A stretch of DNA of 56,871 nucleotides from Tricholomella constricta (lineage: Eukaryota; Basidiomycota; Agaricomycetes; Agaricales; Lyophyllaceae): assembly GCA_013368375.1 (NCBI GenBank), contig JAACJP010000077.1, positions 1-56,871 on the forward strand. The letters run 5' to 3'. The position numbers were made by a program, and so were the translations under genes. Position 1 is the stretch's first letter. Every line of letters begins with the position of its first letter. The notes below the pieces were generated by a model, which had not been told where the DNA came from, did no database searches, and worked only from the letters and a program-made list of their open reading frames with translations. Of the stretch, positions 44,068-56,871 are shown piece by piece.

Positions 44068-44853
44068 CATAGTGGTGGAAGGAAAGAGAGAAGTGCGGCT
44101 CTCAGTGGTCATTTTCATACCCCCTACTATAAGGCTTGCATTCCACCAGAACAGAATTCAACAACTAGGGGAGGGTAATACGATGATAAGCAAAGGATTA
44201 GGTCGAAGTAGTGGGGACAGGGTGCGTTAGCGCAATCCAGTGCGGTGGATGGGCCAGAATGCGGTGACCGGCAACTGCCGACGCGCGCTTCCCGCGCCCG
44301 CGCGCCAGGTCACAAAGATCCCTGACGCGTTTCGACAGTTCAGCCGCGTCTGCTTTAGAAAATTTAGGATGAAGGCAGATCTAAATTGCGCAGCGCACGC
44401 AAAAATTTTTGTGGCGCACGCAGCTGTAGTCAATATTTTAGAAATTGAAAACCGCTCGGAACCGAGTTTCAGCACAGCCACATCAGCCACCTGCCCGAAC
44501 CCCCCACACAAAATTGTCCATAGCTCACTCAATTCTTCACCGATTTTCGTAAAAAAAGGTGCGACCTCCATCGAATGTATATCGAAAGGTCCTCCGATAC
44601 CATGATCTCGGATGTGGAAGCGTTGAAGACACTCAATAGTGTACTTTCCCACGCTTTTGCCCCTCTTTTCGGTGGTCCATAGCACCACCGAGAGTACATA
44701 TCTCGCCAAACGGATTGCTGCGTGCGATAGAGGACATGTAAAAGTATATATTTTACTGTTGGTTTGACCCAGATTGCTTGTTTCAATCTTGAGAAAAATC
44801 GGGTCCAAAATCTGAATGGATAACGGGGCGTTATCCGCCCCGCCAATGACTAG
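44068..44853 (+). mobile_element. Repeated hairpin/CTAG element, copy 2
   Basis: Second copy of the element at 22,246-23,036. The hairpin GGATAACG-GGG-CGTTATCC is at 44,818-44,836 and CTAG at 44,850-44,853, and the 1,051-bp satellite starts at the next base (G). The internal frame on minus runs through the element edge into satellite sequence, showing that its start codon is accidental. The flanking satellite differs in family and phase from that beside copy 1. Confidence 0.6.
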
Positions 44854-47800
44854 GTTATTGCGTTGCTGGAACGTAAACGTCTCATCAAAGCGTGCTGCTA
44901 GTTGTACGTAGCTAATCCGATCCGTTATACTCACTCGGAATACTGGCTTGCTATCGAACAAACAGACCGCACATCAAATTTTACATTGCCTCGCTGGCAT
45001 TTGTTTTGATTTGCATTTGTTTGGACATGTATGCACGGCACCTGCAGTGAGGGTGCGCCCATGCCCGCAAGAAAACCAACCGTCCGTCGGGATCACAACA
45101 AAAGAAGTACACACCTCCTTGACCTGTCGCTCATCGGCTACGTCGATTGCAGTGAAAGAAGGTGTTGCGTATAGCCAACGCTCACTCAAATGTGTCGCTA
45201 GACTCTCATAAAAACATGCCACTAGTCGTACATAATTTATTGTACTTGCTGAGAATACTAGCGCTTACGCAAACTGCCCGTGTTGCACAACAGATTTTAC
45301 GTCGCCTCGCTGGCATAACAAGTTGTACGTAAATTTATTGTACTTGCTCAGAATACTAGCGTCAACACAAATTGCCCGTCAGATTTTACGTTGCCTTGCT
45401 GGCGTTGGATTTGCATTGTCGGGATTAATTGCGTGCAGTGCGTTTGATATTTGACTTGCATCTCGCTCCAGAGCAGAACATGTTTCCGAACCTTAACCGA
45501 GACACGAGCAGAAACGTTCCCAACCCAAATCTCTAACCGAGGCACCCGAAGCTCTAACTCAAACCTCTAACCGGTCGCCGGGTACGCCACTTGCTGGGTA
45601 CGCCACTCGCCAAGTACACCATCCGTCACGTACGTCAGTCGCCTCCCACGCACCACGTTCAGTCGCAGGTCATGTTCCTGAAAGCATCAGCCAGACAGAT
45701 CAAAAGGTCTATTAGTGACAACCAAGCATCAACAATCCCCGACAGCATACGTAGCCGTACATTTTTTCTCTTGAGCTTCAAAGGAATGCCAACTGTTGCA
45801 ATCAGCGCACGCATGCACAACAACGTCCACGCAAGCGTACTTACCGTCAGGATCACAACAAAACAAGTACGCAGAGTTCAATGGCTTTCACCCGTCCCTC
45901 ATCGGTTATTGCGTTGCTGGAACGTAAACGTCTCATCAAAGCGTGCTGCTAGTTGTACGTAGCTAATCCGATCCGTTATACTCACTCGGAATACTGGCTT
46001 GCTATCGAACAAACAGACCGCACATCAAATTTTACATTGCCTCGCTGGCATTTGTTTTGATTTGCATTTGTTTGGACATGTATGCACGGCACCTGCAGTG
46101 AGGGTGCGCCCATGCCCGCAAGAAAACCAACCGTCCGTCGGGATCACAACAAAAGAAGTACACACCTCCTTGACCTGTCGCTCATCGGCTACGTCGATTG
46201 CAGTGAAAGAAGGTGTTGCGTATAGCCAACGCTCACTCAAATGTGTCGCTAGACTCTCATAAAAACATGCCACTAGTCGTACATAATTTATTGTACTTGC
46301 TGAGAATACTAGCGCTTACGCAAACTGCCCGTGTTGCACAACAGATTTTACGTCGCCTCGCTGGCATAACAAGTTGTACGTAAATTTATTGTACTTGCTC
46401 AGAATACTAGCGTCAACACAAATTGCCCGTCAGATTTTACGTTGCCTTGCTGGCGTTGGATTTGCATTGTCGGGATTAATTGCGTGCAGTGCGTTTGATA
46501 TTTGACTTGCATCTCGCTCCAGAGCAGAACATGTTTCCGAACCTTAACCGAGACACGAGCAGAAACGTTCCCAACCCAAATCTCTAACCGAGGCACCCGA
46601 AGCTCTAACTCAAACCTCTAACCGGTCGCCGGGTACGCCACTTGCTGGGTACGCCACTCGCCAAGTACACCATCCGTCACGTACGTCAGTCGCCTCCCAC
46701 GCACCACGTTCAGTCGCAGGTCATGTTCCTGAAAGCATCAGCCAGACAGATCAAAAGGTCTATTAGTGACAACCAAGCATCAACAATCCCCGACAGCATA
46801 CGTAGCCGTACATTTTTTCTCTTGAGCTTCAAAGGAATGCCAACTGTTGCAATCAGCGCACGCATGCACAACAACGTCCACGCAAGCGTACTTACCGTCA
46901 GGATCACAACAAAACAAGTACGCAGAGTTCAATGGCTTTCACCCGTCCCTCATCGGTTATTGCGTTGCTGGAACGTAAACGTCTCATCAAAGCGTGCTGC
47001 TAGTTGTACGTAGCTAATCCGATCCGTTATACTCACTCGGAATACTGGCTTGCTATCGAACAAACAGACCGCACATCAAATTTTACATTGCCTCGCTGGC
47101 ATTTGTTTTGATTTGCATTTGTTTGGACATGTATGCACGGCACCTGCAGTGAGGGTGCGCCCATGCCCGCAAGAAAACCAACCGTCCGTCGGGATCACAA
47201 CAAAAGAAGTACACACCTCCTTGACCTGTCGCTCATCGGCTACGTCGATTGCAGTGAAAGAAGGTGTTGCGTATAGCCAACGCTCACTCAAATGTGTCGC
47301 TAGACTCTCATAAAAACATGCCACTAGTCGTACATAATTTATTGTACTTGCTGAGAATACTAGCGCTTACGCAAACTGCCCGTGTTGCACAACAGATTTT
47401 ACGTCGCCTCGCTGGCATAACAAGTTGTACGTAAATTTATTGTACTTGCTCAGAATACTAGCGTCAACACAAATTGCCCGTCAGATTTTACGTTGCCTTG
47501 CTGGCGTTGGATTTGCATTGTCGGGATTAATTGCGTGCAGTGCGTTTGATATTTGACTTGCATCTCGCTCCAGAGCAGAACATGTTTCCGAACCTTAACC
47601 GAGACACGAGCAGAAACGTTCCCAACCCAAATCTCTAACCGAGGCACCCGAAGCTCTAACTCAAACCTCTAACCGGTCGCCGGGTACGCCACTTGCTGGG
47701 TACGCCACTCGCCAAGTACACCATCCGTCACGTACGTCAGTCGCCTCCCACGCACCACGTTCAGTCGCAGGTCATGTTCCTGAAAGCATCAGCCAGACAG

Positions 47801-50800
47801 ATCAAAAGGTCTATTAGTGACAACCAAGCATCAACAATCCCCGACAGCATACGTAGCCGTACATTTTTTCTCTTGAGCTTCAAAGGAATGCCAACTGTTG
47901 CAATCAGCGCACGCATGCACAACAACGTCCACGCAAGCGTACTTACCGTCAGGATCACAACAAAACAAGTACGCAGAGTTCAATGGCTTTCACCCGTCCC
48001 TCATCGGTTATTGCGTTGCTGGAACGTAAACGTCTCATCAAAGCGTGCTGCTAGTTGTACGTAGCTAATCCGATCCGTTATACTCACTCGGAATACTGGC
48101 TTGCTATCGAACAAACAGACCGCACATCAAATTTTACATTGCCTCGCTGGCATTTGTTTTGATTTGCATTTGTTTGGACATGTATGCACGGCACCTGCAG
48201 TGAGGGTGCGCCCATGCCCGCAAGAAAACCAACCGTCCGTCGGGATCACAACAAAAGAAGTACACACCTCCTTGACCTGTCGCTCATCGGCTACGTCGAT
48301 TGCAGTGAAAGAAGGTGTTGCGTATAGCCAACGCTCACTCAAATGTGTCGCTAGACTCTCATAAAAACATGCCACTAGTCGTACATAATTTATTGTACTT
48401 GCTGAGAATACTAGCGCTTACGCAAACTGCCCGTGTTGCACAACAGATTTTACGTCGCCTCGCTGGCATAACAAGTTGTACGTAAATTTATTGTACTTGC
48501 TCAGAATACTAGCGTCAACACAAATTGCCCGTCAGATTTTACGTTGCCTTGCTGGCGTTGGATTTGCATTGTCGGGATTAATTGCGTGCAGTGCGTTTGA
48601 TATTTGACTTGCATCTCGCTCCAGAGCAGAACATGTTTCCGAACCTTAACCGAGACACGAGCAGAAACGTTCCCAACCCAAATCTCTAACCGAGGCACCC
48701 GAAGCTCTAACTCAAACCTCTAACCGGTCGCCGGGTACGCCACTTGCTGGGTACGCCACTCGCCAAGTACACCATCCGTCACGTACGTCAGTCGCCTCCC
48801 ACGCACCACGTTCAGTCGCAGGTCATGTTCCTGAAAGCATCAGCCAGACAGATCAAAAGGTCTATTAGTGACAACCAAGCATCAACAATCCCCGACAGCA
48901 TACGTAGCCGTACATTTTTTCTCTTGAGCTTCAAAGGAATGCCAACTGTTGCAATCAGCGCACGCATGCACAACAACGTCCACGCAAGCGTACTTACCGT
49001 CAGGATCACAACAAAACAAGTACGCAGAGTTCAATGGCTTTCACCCGTCCCTCATCGGTTATTGCGTTGCTGGAACGTAAACGTCTCATCAAAGCGTGCT
49101 GCTAGTTGTACGTAGCTAATCCGATCCGTTATACTCACTCGGAATACTGGCTTGCTATCGAACAAACAGACCGCACATCAAATTTTACATTGCCTCGCTG
49201 GCATTTGTTTTGATTTGCATTTGTTTGGACATGTATGCACGGCACCTGCAGTGAGGGTGCGCCCATGCCCACAAGAAAACCAACCGTCCGTCGGGATCAC
49301 AACAAAAGAAGTACACACCTCCTTGACCTGTCGCTCATCGGCTACGTCGATTGCAGTGAAAGAAGGTGTTGCGTATAGCCAACGCTCACTCAAATGTGTC
49401 GCTAGACTCTCATAAAAACATGCCACTAGTCGTACATAATTTATTGTACTTGCTGAGAATACTAGCGCTTACGCAAACTGCCCGTGTTGCACAACAGATT
49501 TTACGTCTCCTCGCTGGCATAACAAGTTGTACGTAAATTTATTGTACTTGCTCAGAATACTAGCGTCAACACAAATTGCCCGTCAGATTTTACGTTGCCT
49601 TGCTGGCGTTGGATTTGCATTGTCGGGATTAATTGCGTGCAGTGCGTTTGATATTTGACTTGCATCTCGCTCCAGAGCAGAACATGTTTCCGAACCTTAA
49701 CCGAGACACGAGCAGAAACGTTCCCAACCCAAATCTCTAACCGAGGCACCCGAAGCTCTAACTCAAACCTCTAACCGGTCGCCGGGTACGCCACTTGCTG
49801 GGTACGCCACTCGCCAAGTACACCATCCGTCACGTACGTCAGTCGCCTCCCACGCACCACGTTCAGTCGCAGGTCATGTTCCTGAAAGCATCAGCCAGAC
49901 AGATCAAAAGGTCTATTAGTGACAACCAAGCATCAACAATCCCCGACAGCATACGTAGCCGTACATTTTTTCTCTTGAGCTTCAAAGGAATGCCAACTGT
50001 TGCAATCAGCGCACGCATGCACAACAACGTCCACGCAAGCGTACTTACCGTCAGGATCACAACAAAACAAGTACGCAGAGTTCAATGGCTTTCACCCGTC
50101 CCTCATCGGTTATTGCGTTGCTGGAACGTAAACGTCTCATCAAAGCGTGCTGCTAGTTGTACGTAGCTAATCCGATCCGTTATACTCACTCGGAATACTG
50201 GCTTGCTATCGAACAAACAGACCGCACATCAAATTTTACATTGCCTCGCTGGCATTTGTTTTGATTTGCATTTGTTTGGACATGTATGCACGGCACCTGC
50301 AGTGAGGGTGCGCCCATGCCCGCAAGAAAACCAACCGTCCGTCGGGATCACAACAAAAGAAGTACACACCTCCTTGACCTGTCGCTCATCGGCTACGTCG
50401 ATTGCAGTGAAAGAAGGTGTTGCGTATAGCCAACGCTCACTCAAATGTGTCGCTAGACTCTCATAAAAACATGCCACTAGTCGTACATAATTTATTGTAC
50501 TTGCTGAGAATACTAGCGCTTACGCAAACTGCCCGTGTTGCACAACAGATTTTACGTCGCCTCGCTGCTGGCATAACAAGTTGTACGTAAATTTATTGTA
50601 CTTGCTCAGAATACTAGCGTCAACACAAATTGCCCGTCAGATTTTACGTTGCCTTGCTGGCGTTGGATTTGCATTGTCGGGATTAATTGCGTGCAGTGCG
50701 TTTGATATTTGACTTGCATCTCGCTCCAGAGCAGAACATGTTTCCGAACCTTAACCGAGACACGAGCAGAAACGTTCCCAACCCAAATCTCTAACCGAGG

Positions 50801-53800
50801 CACCCGAAGCTCTAACTCAAACCTCTAACCGGTCGCCGGGTACGCCACTTGCTGGGTACGCCACTCGCCAAGTACACCATCCGTCACGTACGTCAGTCGC
50901 CTCCCACGCACCACGTTCAGTCGCAGGTCATGTTCCTGAAAGCATCAGCCAGACAGATCAAAAGGTCTATTAGTGACAACCAAGCATCAACAATCCCCGA
51001 CAGCATACGTAGCCGTACATTTTTTCTCTTGAGCTTCAAAGGAATGCCAACTGTTGCAATCAGCGCACGCATGCACAACAACGTCCACGCAAGCGTACTT
51101 ACCGTCAGGATCACAACAAAACAAGTACGCAGAGTTCAATGGCTTTCACCCGTCCCTCATCGGTTATTGCGTTGCTGGAACGTAAACGTCTCATCAAAGC
51201 GTGCTGCTAGTTGTACGTAGCTAATCCGATCCGTTATACTCACTCGGAATACTGGCTTGCTATCGAACAAACAGACCGCACATCAAATTTTACATTGCCT
51301 CGCTGGCATTTGTTTTGATTTGCATTTGTTTGGACATGTATGCACGGCACCTGCAGTGAGGGTGCGCCCATGCCCGCAAGAAAACCAACCGTCCGTCGGG
51401 ATCACAACAAAAGAAGTACACACCTCCTTGACCTGTCGCTCATCGGCTACGTCGATTGCAGTGAAAGAAGGTGTTGCGTATAGCCAACGCTCACTCAAAT
51501 GTGTCGCTAGACTCTCATAAAAACATGCCACTAGTCGTACATAATTTATTGTACTTGCTGAGAATACTAGCGCTTACGCAAACTGCCCGTGTTGCACAAC
51601 AGATTTTACGTCGCCTCGCTGGCATAACAAGTTGTACGTAAATTTATTGTACTTGCTCAGAATACTAGCGTCAACACAAATTGCCCGTCAGATTTTACGT
51701 TGCCTTGCTGGCGTTGGATTTGCATTGTCGGGATTAATTGCGTGCAGTGCGTTTGATATTTGACTTGCATCTCGCTCCAGAGCAGAACATGTTTCCGAAC
51801 CTTAACCGAGACACGAGCAGAAACGTTCCCAACCCAAATCTCTAACCGAGGCACCCGAAGCTCTAACTCAAACCTCTAACCGGTCGCCGGGTACGCCACT
51901 TGCTGGGTACGCCACTCGCCAAGTACACCATCCGTCACGTACGTCAGTCGCCTCCCACGCACCACGTTCAGTCGCAGGTCATGTTCCTGAAAGCATCAGC
52001 CAGACAGATCAAAAGGTCTATTAGTGACAACCAAGCATCAACAATCCCCGACAGCATACGTAGCCGTACATTTTTTCTCTTGAGCTTCAAAGGAATGCCA
52101 ACTGTTGCAATCAGCGCACGCATGCACAACAACGTCCACGCAAGCGTACTTACCGTCAGGATCACAACAAAACAAGTACGCAGAGTTCAATGGCTTTCAC
52201 CCGTCCCTCATCGGTTATTGCGTTGCTGGAACGTAAACGTCTCATCAAAGCGTGCTGCTAGTTGTACGTAGCTAATCCGATCCGTTATACTCACTCGGAA
52301 TACTGGCTTGCTATCGAACAAACAGACCGCACATCAAATTTTACATTGCCTCGCTGGCATTTGTTTTGATTTGCATTTGTTTGGACATGTATGCACGGCA
52401 CCTGCAGTGAGGGTGCGCCCATGCCCGCAAGAAAACCAACCGTCCGTCGGGATCACAACAAAAGAAGTACACACCTCCTTGACCTGTCGCTCATCGGCTA
52501 CGTCGATTGCAGTGAAAGAAGGTGTTGCGTATAGCCAACGCTCACTCAAATGTGTCGCTAGACTCTCATAAAAACATGCCACTAGTCGTACATAATTTAT
52601 TGTACTTGCTGAGAATACTAGCGCTTACGCAAACTGCCCGTGTTGCACAACAGATTTTACGTCGCCTCGCTGGCATAACAAGTTGTACGTAAATTTATTG
52701 TACTTGCTCAGAATACTAGCGTCAACACAAATTGCCCGTCAGATTTTACGTTGCCTTGCTGGCGTTGGATTTGCATTGTCGGGATTAATTGCGTGCAGTG
52801 CGTTTGATATTTGACTTGCATCTCGCTCCAGAGCAGAACATGTTTCCGAACCTTAACCGAGACACGAGCAGAAACGTTCCCAACCCAAATCTCTAACCGA
52901 GGCACCCGAAGCTCTAACTCAAACCTCTAACCGGTCGCCGGGTACGCCACTTGCTGGGTACGCCACTCGCCAAGTACACCATCCGTCACGTACGTCAGTC
53001 GCCTCCCACGCACCACGTTCAGTCGCAGGTCATGTTCCTGAAAGCATCAGCCAGACAGATCAAAAGGTCTATTAGTGACAACCAAGCATCAACAATCCCC
53101 GACAGCATACGTAGCCGTACATTTTTTCTCTTGAGCTTCAAAGGAATGCCAACTGTTGCAATCAGCGCACGCATGCACAACAACGTCCACGCAAGCGTAC
53201 TTACCGTCAGGATCACAACAAAACAAGTACGCAGAGTTCAATGGCTTTCACCCGTCCCTCATCGGTTATTGCGTTGCTGGAACGTAAACGTCTCATCAAA
53301 GCGTGCTGCTAGTTGTACGTAGCTAATCCGATCCGTTATACTCACTCGGAATACTGGCTTGCTATCGAACAAACAGACCGCACATCAAATTTTACATTGC
53401 CTCGCTGGCATTTGTTTTGATTTGCATTTGTTTGGACATGTATGCACGGCACCTGCAGTGAGGGTGCGCCCATGCCCGCAAGAAAACCAACCGTCCGTCG
53501 GGATCACAACAAAAGAAGTACACACCTCCTTGACCTGTCGCTCATCGGCTACGTCGATTGCAGTGAAAGAAGGTGTTGCGTATAGCCAACGCTCACTCAA
53601 ATGTGTCGCTAGACTCTCATAAAAACATGCCACTAGTCGTACATAATTTATTGTACTTGCTGAGAATACTAGCGCTTACGCAAACTGCCCGTGTTGCACA
53701 ACAGATTTTACGTCGCCTCGCTGGCATAACAAGTTGTACGTAAATTTATTGTACTTGCTCAGAATACTAGCGTCAACACAAATTGCCCGTCAGATTTTAC

Positions 53801-56800
53801 GTTGCCTTGCTGGCGTTGGATTTGCATTGTCGGGATTAATTGCGTGCAGTGCGTTTGATATTTGACTTGCATCTCGCTCCAGAGCAGAACATGTTTCCGA
53901 ACCTTAACCGAGACACGAGCAGAAACGTTCCCAACCCAAATCTCTAACCGAGGCACCCGAAGCTCTAACTCAAACCTCTAACCGGTCGCCGGGTACGCCA
54001 CTTGCTGGGTACGCCACTCGCCAAGTACACCATCCGTCACGTACGTCAGTCGCCTCCCACGCACCACGTTCAGTCGCAGGTCATGTTCCTGAAAGCATCA
54101 GCCAGACAGATCAAAAGGTCTATTAGTGACAACCAAGCATCAACAATCCCCGACAGCATACGTAGCCGTACATTTTTTCTCTTGAGCTTCAAAGGAATGC
54201 CAACTGTTGCAATCAGCGCACGCATGCACAACAACGTCCACGCAAGCGTACTTACCGTCAGGATCACAACAAAACAAGTACGCAGAGTTCAATGGCTTTC
54301 ACCCGTCCCTCATCGGTTATTGCGTTGCTGGAACGTAAACGTCTCATCAAAGCGTGCTGCTAGTTGTACGTAGCTAATCCGATCCGTTATACTCACTCGG
54401 AATACTGGCTTGCTATCGAACAAACAGACCGCACATCAAATTTTACATTGCCTCGCTGGCATTTGTTTTGATTTGCATTTGTTTGGACATGTATGCACGG
54501 CACCTGCAGTGAGGGTGCGCCCATGCCCGCAAGAAAACCAACCGTCCGTCGGGATCACAACAAAAGAAGTACACACCTCCTTGACCTGTCGCTCATCGGC
54601 TACGTCGATTGCAGTGAAAGAAGGTGTTGCGTATAGCCAACGCTCACTCAAATGTGTCGCTAGACTCTCATAAAAACATGCCACTAGTCGTACATAATTT
54701 ATTGTACTTGCTGAGAATACTAGCGCTTACGCAAACTGCCCGTGTTGCACAACAGATTTTACGTCGCCTCGCTGGCATAACAAGTTGTACGTAAATTTAT
54801 TGTACTTGCTCAGAATACTAGCGTCAACACAAATTGCCCGTCAGATTTTACGTTGCCTTGCTGGCGTTGGATTTGCATTGTCGGGATTAATTGCGTGCAG
54901 TGCGTTTGATATTTGACTTGCATCTCGCTCCAGAGCAGAACATGTTTCCGAACCTTAACCGAGACACGAGCAGAAACGTTCCCAACCCAAATCTCTAACC
55001 GAGGCACCCGAAGCTCTAACTCAAACCTCTAACCGGTCGCCGGGTACGCCACTTGCTGGGTACGCCACTCGCCAAGTACACCATCCGTCACGTACGTCAG
55101 TCGCCTCCCACGCACCACGTTCAGTCGCAGGTCATGTTCCTGAAAGCATCAGCCAGACAGATCAAAAGGTCTATTAGTGACAACCAAGCATCAACAATCC
55201 CCGACAGCATACGTAGCCGTACATTTTTTCTCTTGAGCTTCAAAGGAATGCCAACTGTTGCAATCAGCGCACGCATGCACAACAACGTCCACGCAAGCGT
55301 ACTTACCGTCAGGATCACAACAAAACAAGTACGCAGAGTTCAATGGCTTTCACCCGTCCCTCATCGGTTATTGCGTTGCTGGAACGTAAACGTCTCATCA
55401 AAGCGTGCTGCTAGTTGTACGTAGCTAATCCGATCCGTTATACTCACTCGGAATACTGGCTTGCTATCGAACAAACAGACCGCACATCAAATTTTACATT
55501 GCCTCGCTGGCATTTGTTTTGATTTGCATTTGTTTGGACATGTATGCACGGCACCTGCAGTGAGGGTGCGCCCATGCCCGCAAGAAAACCAACCGTCCGT
55601 CGGGATCACAACAAAAGAAGTACACACCTCCTTGACCTGTCGCTCATCGGCTACGTCGATTGCAGTGAAAGAAGGTGTTGCGTATAGCCAACGCTCACTC
55701 AAATGTGTCGCTAGACTCTCATAAAAACATGCCACTAGTCGTACATAATTTATTGTACTTGCTGAGAATACTAGCGCTTACGCAAACTGCCCGTGTTGCA
55801 CAACAGATTTTACGTCGCCTCGCTGGCATAACAAGTTGTACGTAAATTTATTGTACTTGCTCAGAATACTAGCGTCAACACAAATTGCCCGTCAGATTTT
55901 ACGTTGCCTTGCTGGCGTTGGATTTGCATTGTCGGGATTAATTGCGTGCAGTGCGTTTGATATTTGACTTGCATCTCGCTCCAGAGCAGAACATGTTTCC
56001 GAACCTTAACCGAGACACGAGCAGAAACGTTCCCAACCCAAATCTCTAACCGAGGCACCCGAAGCTCTAACTCAAACCTCTAACCGGTCGCCGGGTACGC
56101 CACTTGCTGGGTACGCCACTCGCCAAGTACACCATCCGTCACGTACGTCAGTCGCCTCCCACGCACCACGTTCAGTCGCAGGTCATGTTCCTGAAAGCAT
56201 CAGCCAGACAGATCAAAAGGTCTATTAGTGACAACCAAGCATCAACAATCCCCGACAGCATACGTAGCCGTACATTTTTTCTCTTGAGCTTCAAAGGAAT
56301 GCCAACTGTTGCAATCAGCGCACGCATGCACAACAACGTCCACGCAAGCGTACTTACCGTCAGGATCACAACAAAACAAGTACGCAGAGTTCAATGGCTT
56401 TCACCCGTCCCTCATCGGTTATTGCGTTGCTGGAACGTAAACGTCTCATCAAAGCGTGCTGCTAGTTGTACGTAGCTAATCCGATCCGTTATACTCACTC
56501 GGAATACTGGCTTGCTATCGAACAAACAGACCGCACATCAAATTTTACATTGCCTCGCTGGCATTTGTTTTGATTTGCATTTGTTTGGACATGTATGCAC
56601 GGCACCTGCAGTGAGGGTGCGCCCATGCCCGCAAGAAAACCAACCGTCCGTCGGGATCACAACAAAAGAAGTACACACCTCCTTGACCTGTCGCTCATCG
56701 GCTACGTCGATTGCAGTGAAAGAAGGTGTTGCGTATAGCCAACGCTCACTCAAATGTGTCGCTAGACTCTCATAAAAACATGCCACTAGTCGTACATAAT

Positions 56801-56871
56801 TTATTGTACTTGCGAGAATACTAGCGCTTACGCAAACTGCCCGTGTTGCACAACAGATTTTACGTCGCCTC
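44854..56871 (+). repeat. Satellite array D: eleven 1,051-bp units and a partial
   Basis: Units start at 44,854, 45,905, 46,956, 48,007, 49,058, 50,109, 51,163, 52,214, 53,265, 54,316, 55,367 and 56,418 (partial). The unit is about 98% identical to that of array A, with roughly 17 fixed differences (e.g. GGCACCTGCAG for AGCACCCGCAG, GCAGTGAAAGAAGG for GCATGAAAGAAGT). Private variants: A at 49,271, T at 49,508, a 3-bp CTG insertion near 50,567 that makes that unit 1,054 bp, and a 1-bp deletion near 56,813. The array runs past the window end. Confidence 0.98.

Overview
The window looks like a piece of a filamentous fungal genome, probably a basidiomycete. Gene-derived pieces carry short GT-AG introns (about 40-140 bp, CTNAC-like branch sites) and read as fungal housekeeping proteins. 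No bacterial operons, tRNA or rRNA genes were seen. Most of the window is repeat; the rest is a mosaic of broken gene fragments. I saw no convincingly intact gene of normal length.

Layout. (1) 1-9,450: nine near-identical 1,050-bp satellite units, cut off by the window start, ending in a decayed copy, a cluster of CCCTCAGTGAGGG palindromes and a G-rich CTTCGGGC minisatellite (to about 10,690). (2) About 10.7-22.2 kb: mosaic A, with minus-strand fragments of phosphatidylserine decarboxylase (PSD), a fungal family-2 glycosyltransferase, eIF3a, an ankyrin-type protein and the tail of Pho88/SND3, plus unassigned pieces on both strands. (3) 22.25-23.04 kb: a repeated element with a hairpin and CTAG at its 3' edge. 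(4) 23.04-27.69 kb: a second satellite family with a 2,552-bp higher-order period and a foldback insertion. (5) 27.69-32.25 kb: a 1,609-bp satellite related to the 1,050-bp one, again followed by palindrome and G-rich tail modules. (6) About 32.8-44.05 kb: mosaic B, with second copies of the PSD and Pho88 pieces, duplicated unassigned exons and a palindrome minisatellite at 42.2 kb. (7) 44.07-44.85 kb: a second copy of the hairpin/CTAG element. (8) 44,854-56,871: at least eleven 1,051-bp satellite units running off the window end.

One composite order therefore recurs: hairpin/CTAG element, then satellite array, then palindrome plus G-rich tail, then mosaic of intron-bearing gene fragments. 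The fragments keep introns, so they were copied as DNA and not from mRNA. The 3' edge of the element resembles a Helitron end, and Helitrons are known to capture gene fragments and to be associated with tandem arrays; that link is my inference. The satellite families share a block with degenerate telomere-like TTAGAG steps, and each array carries its own fixed variants, as expected when arrays are homogenised locally. Repeat copy numbers depend on assembly quality.
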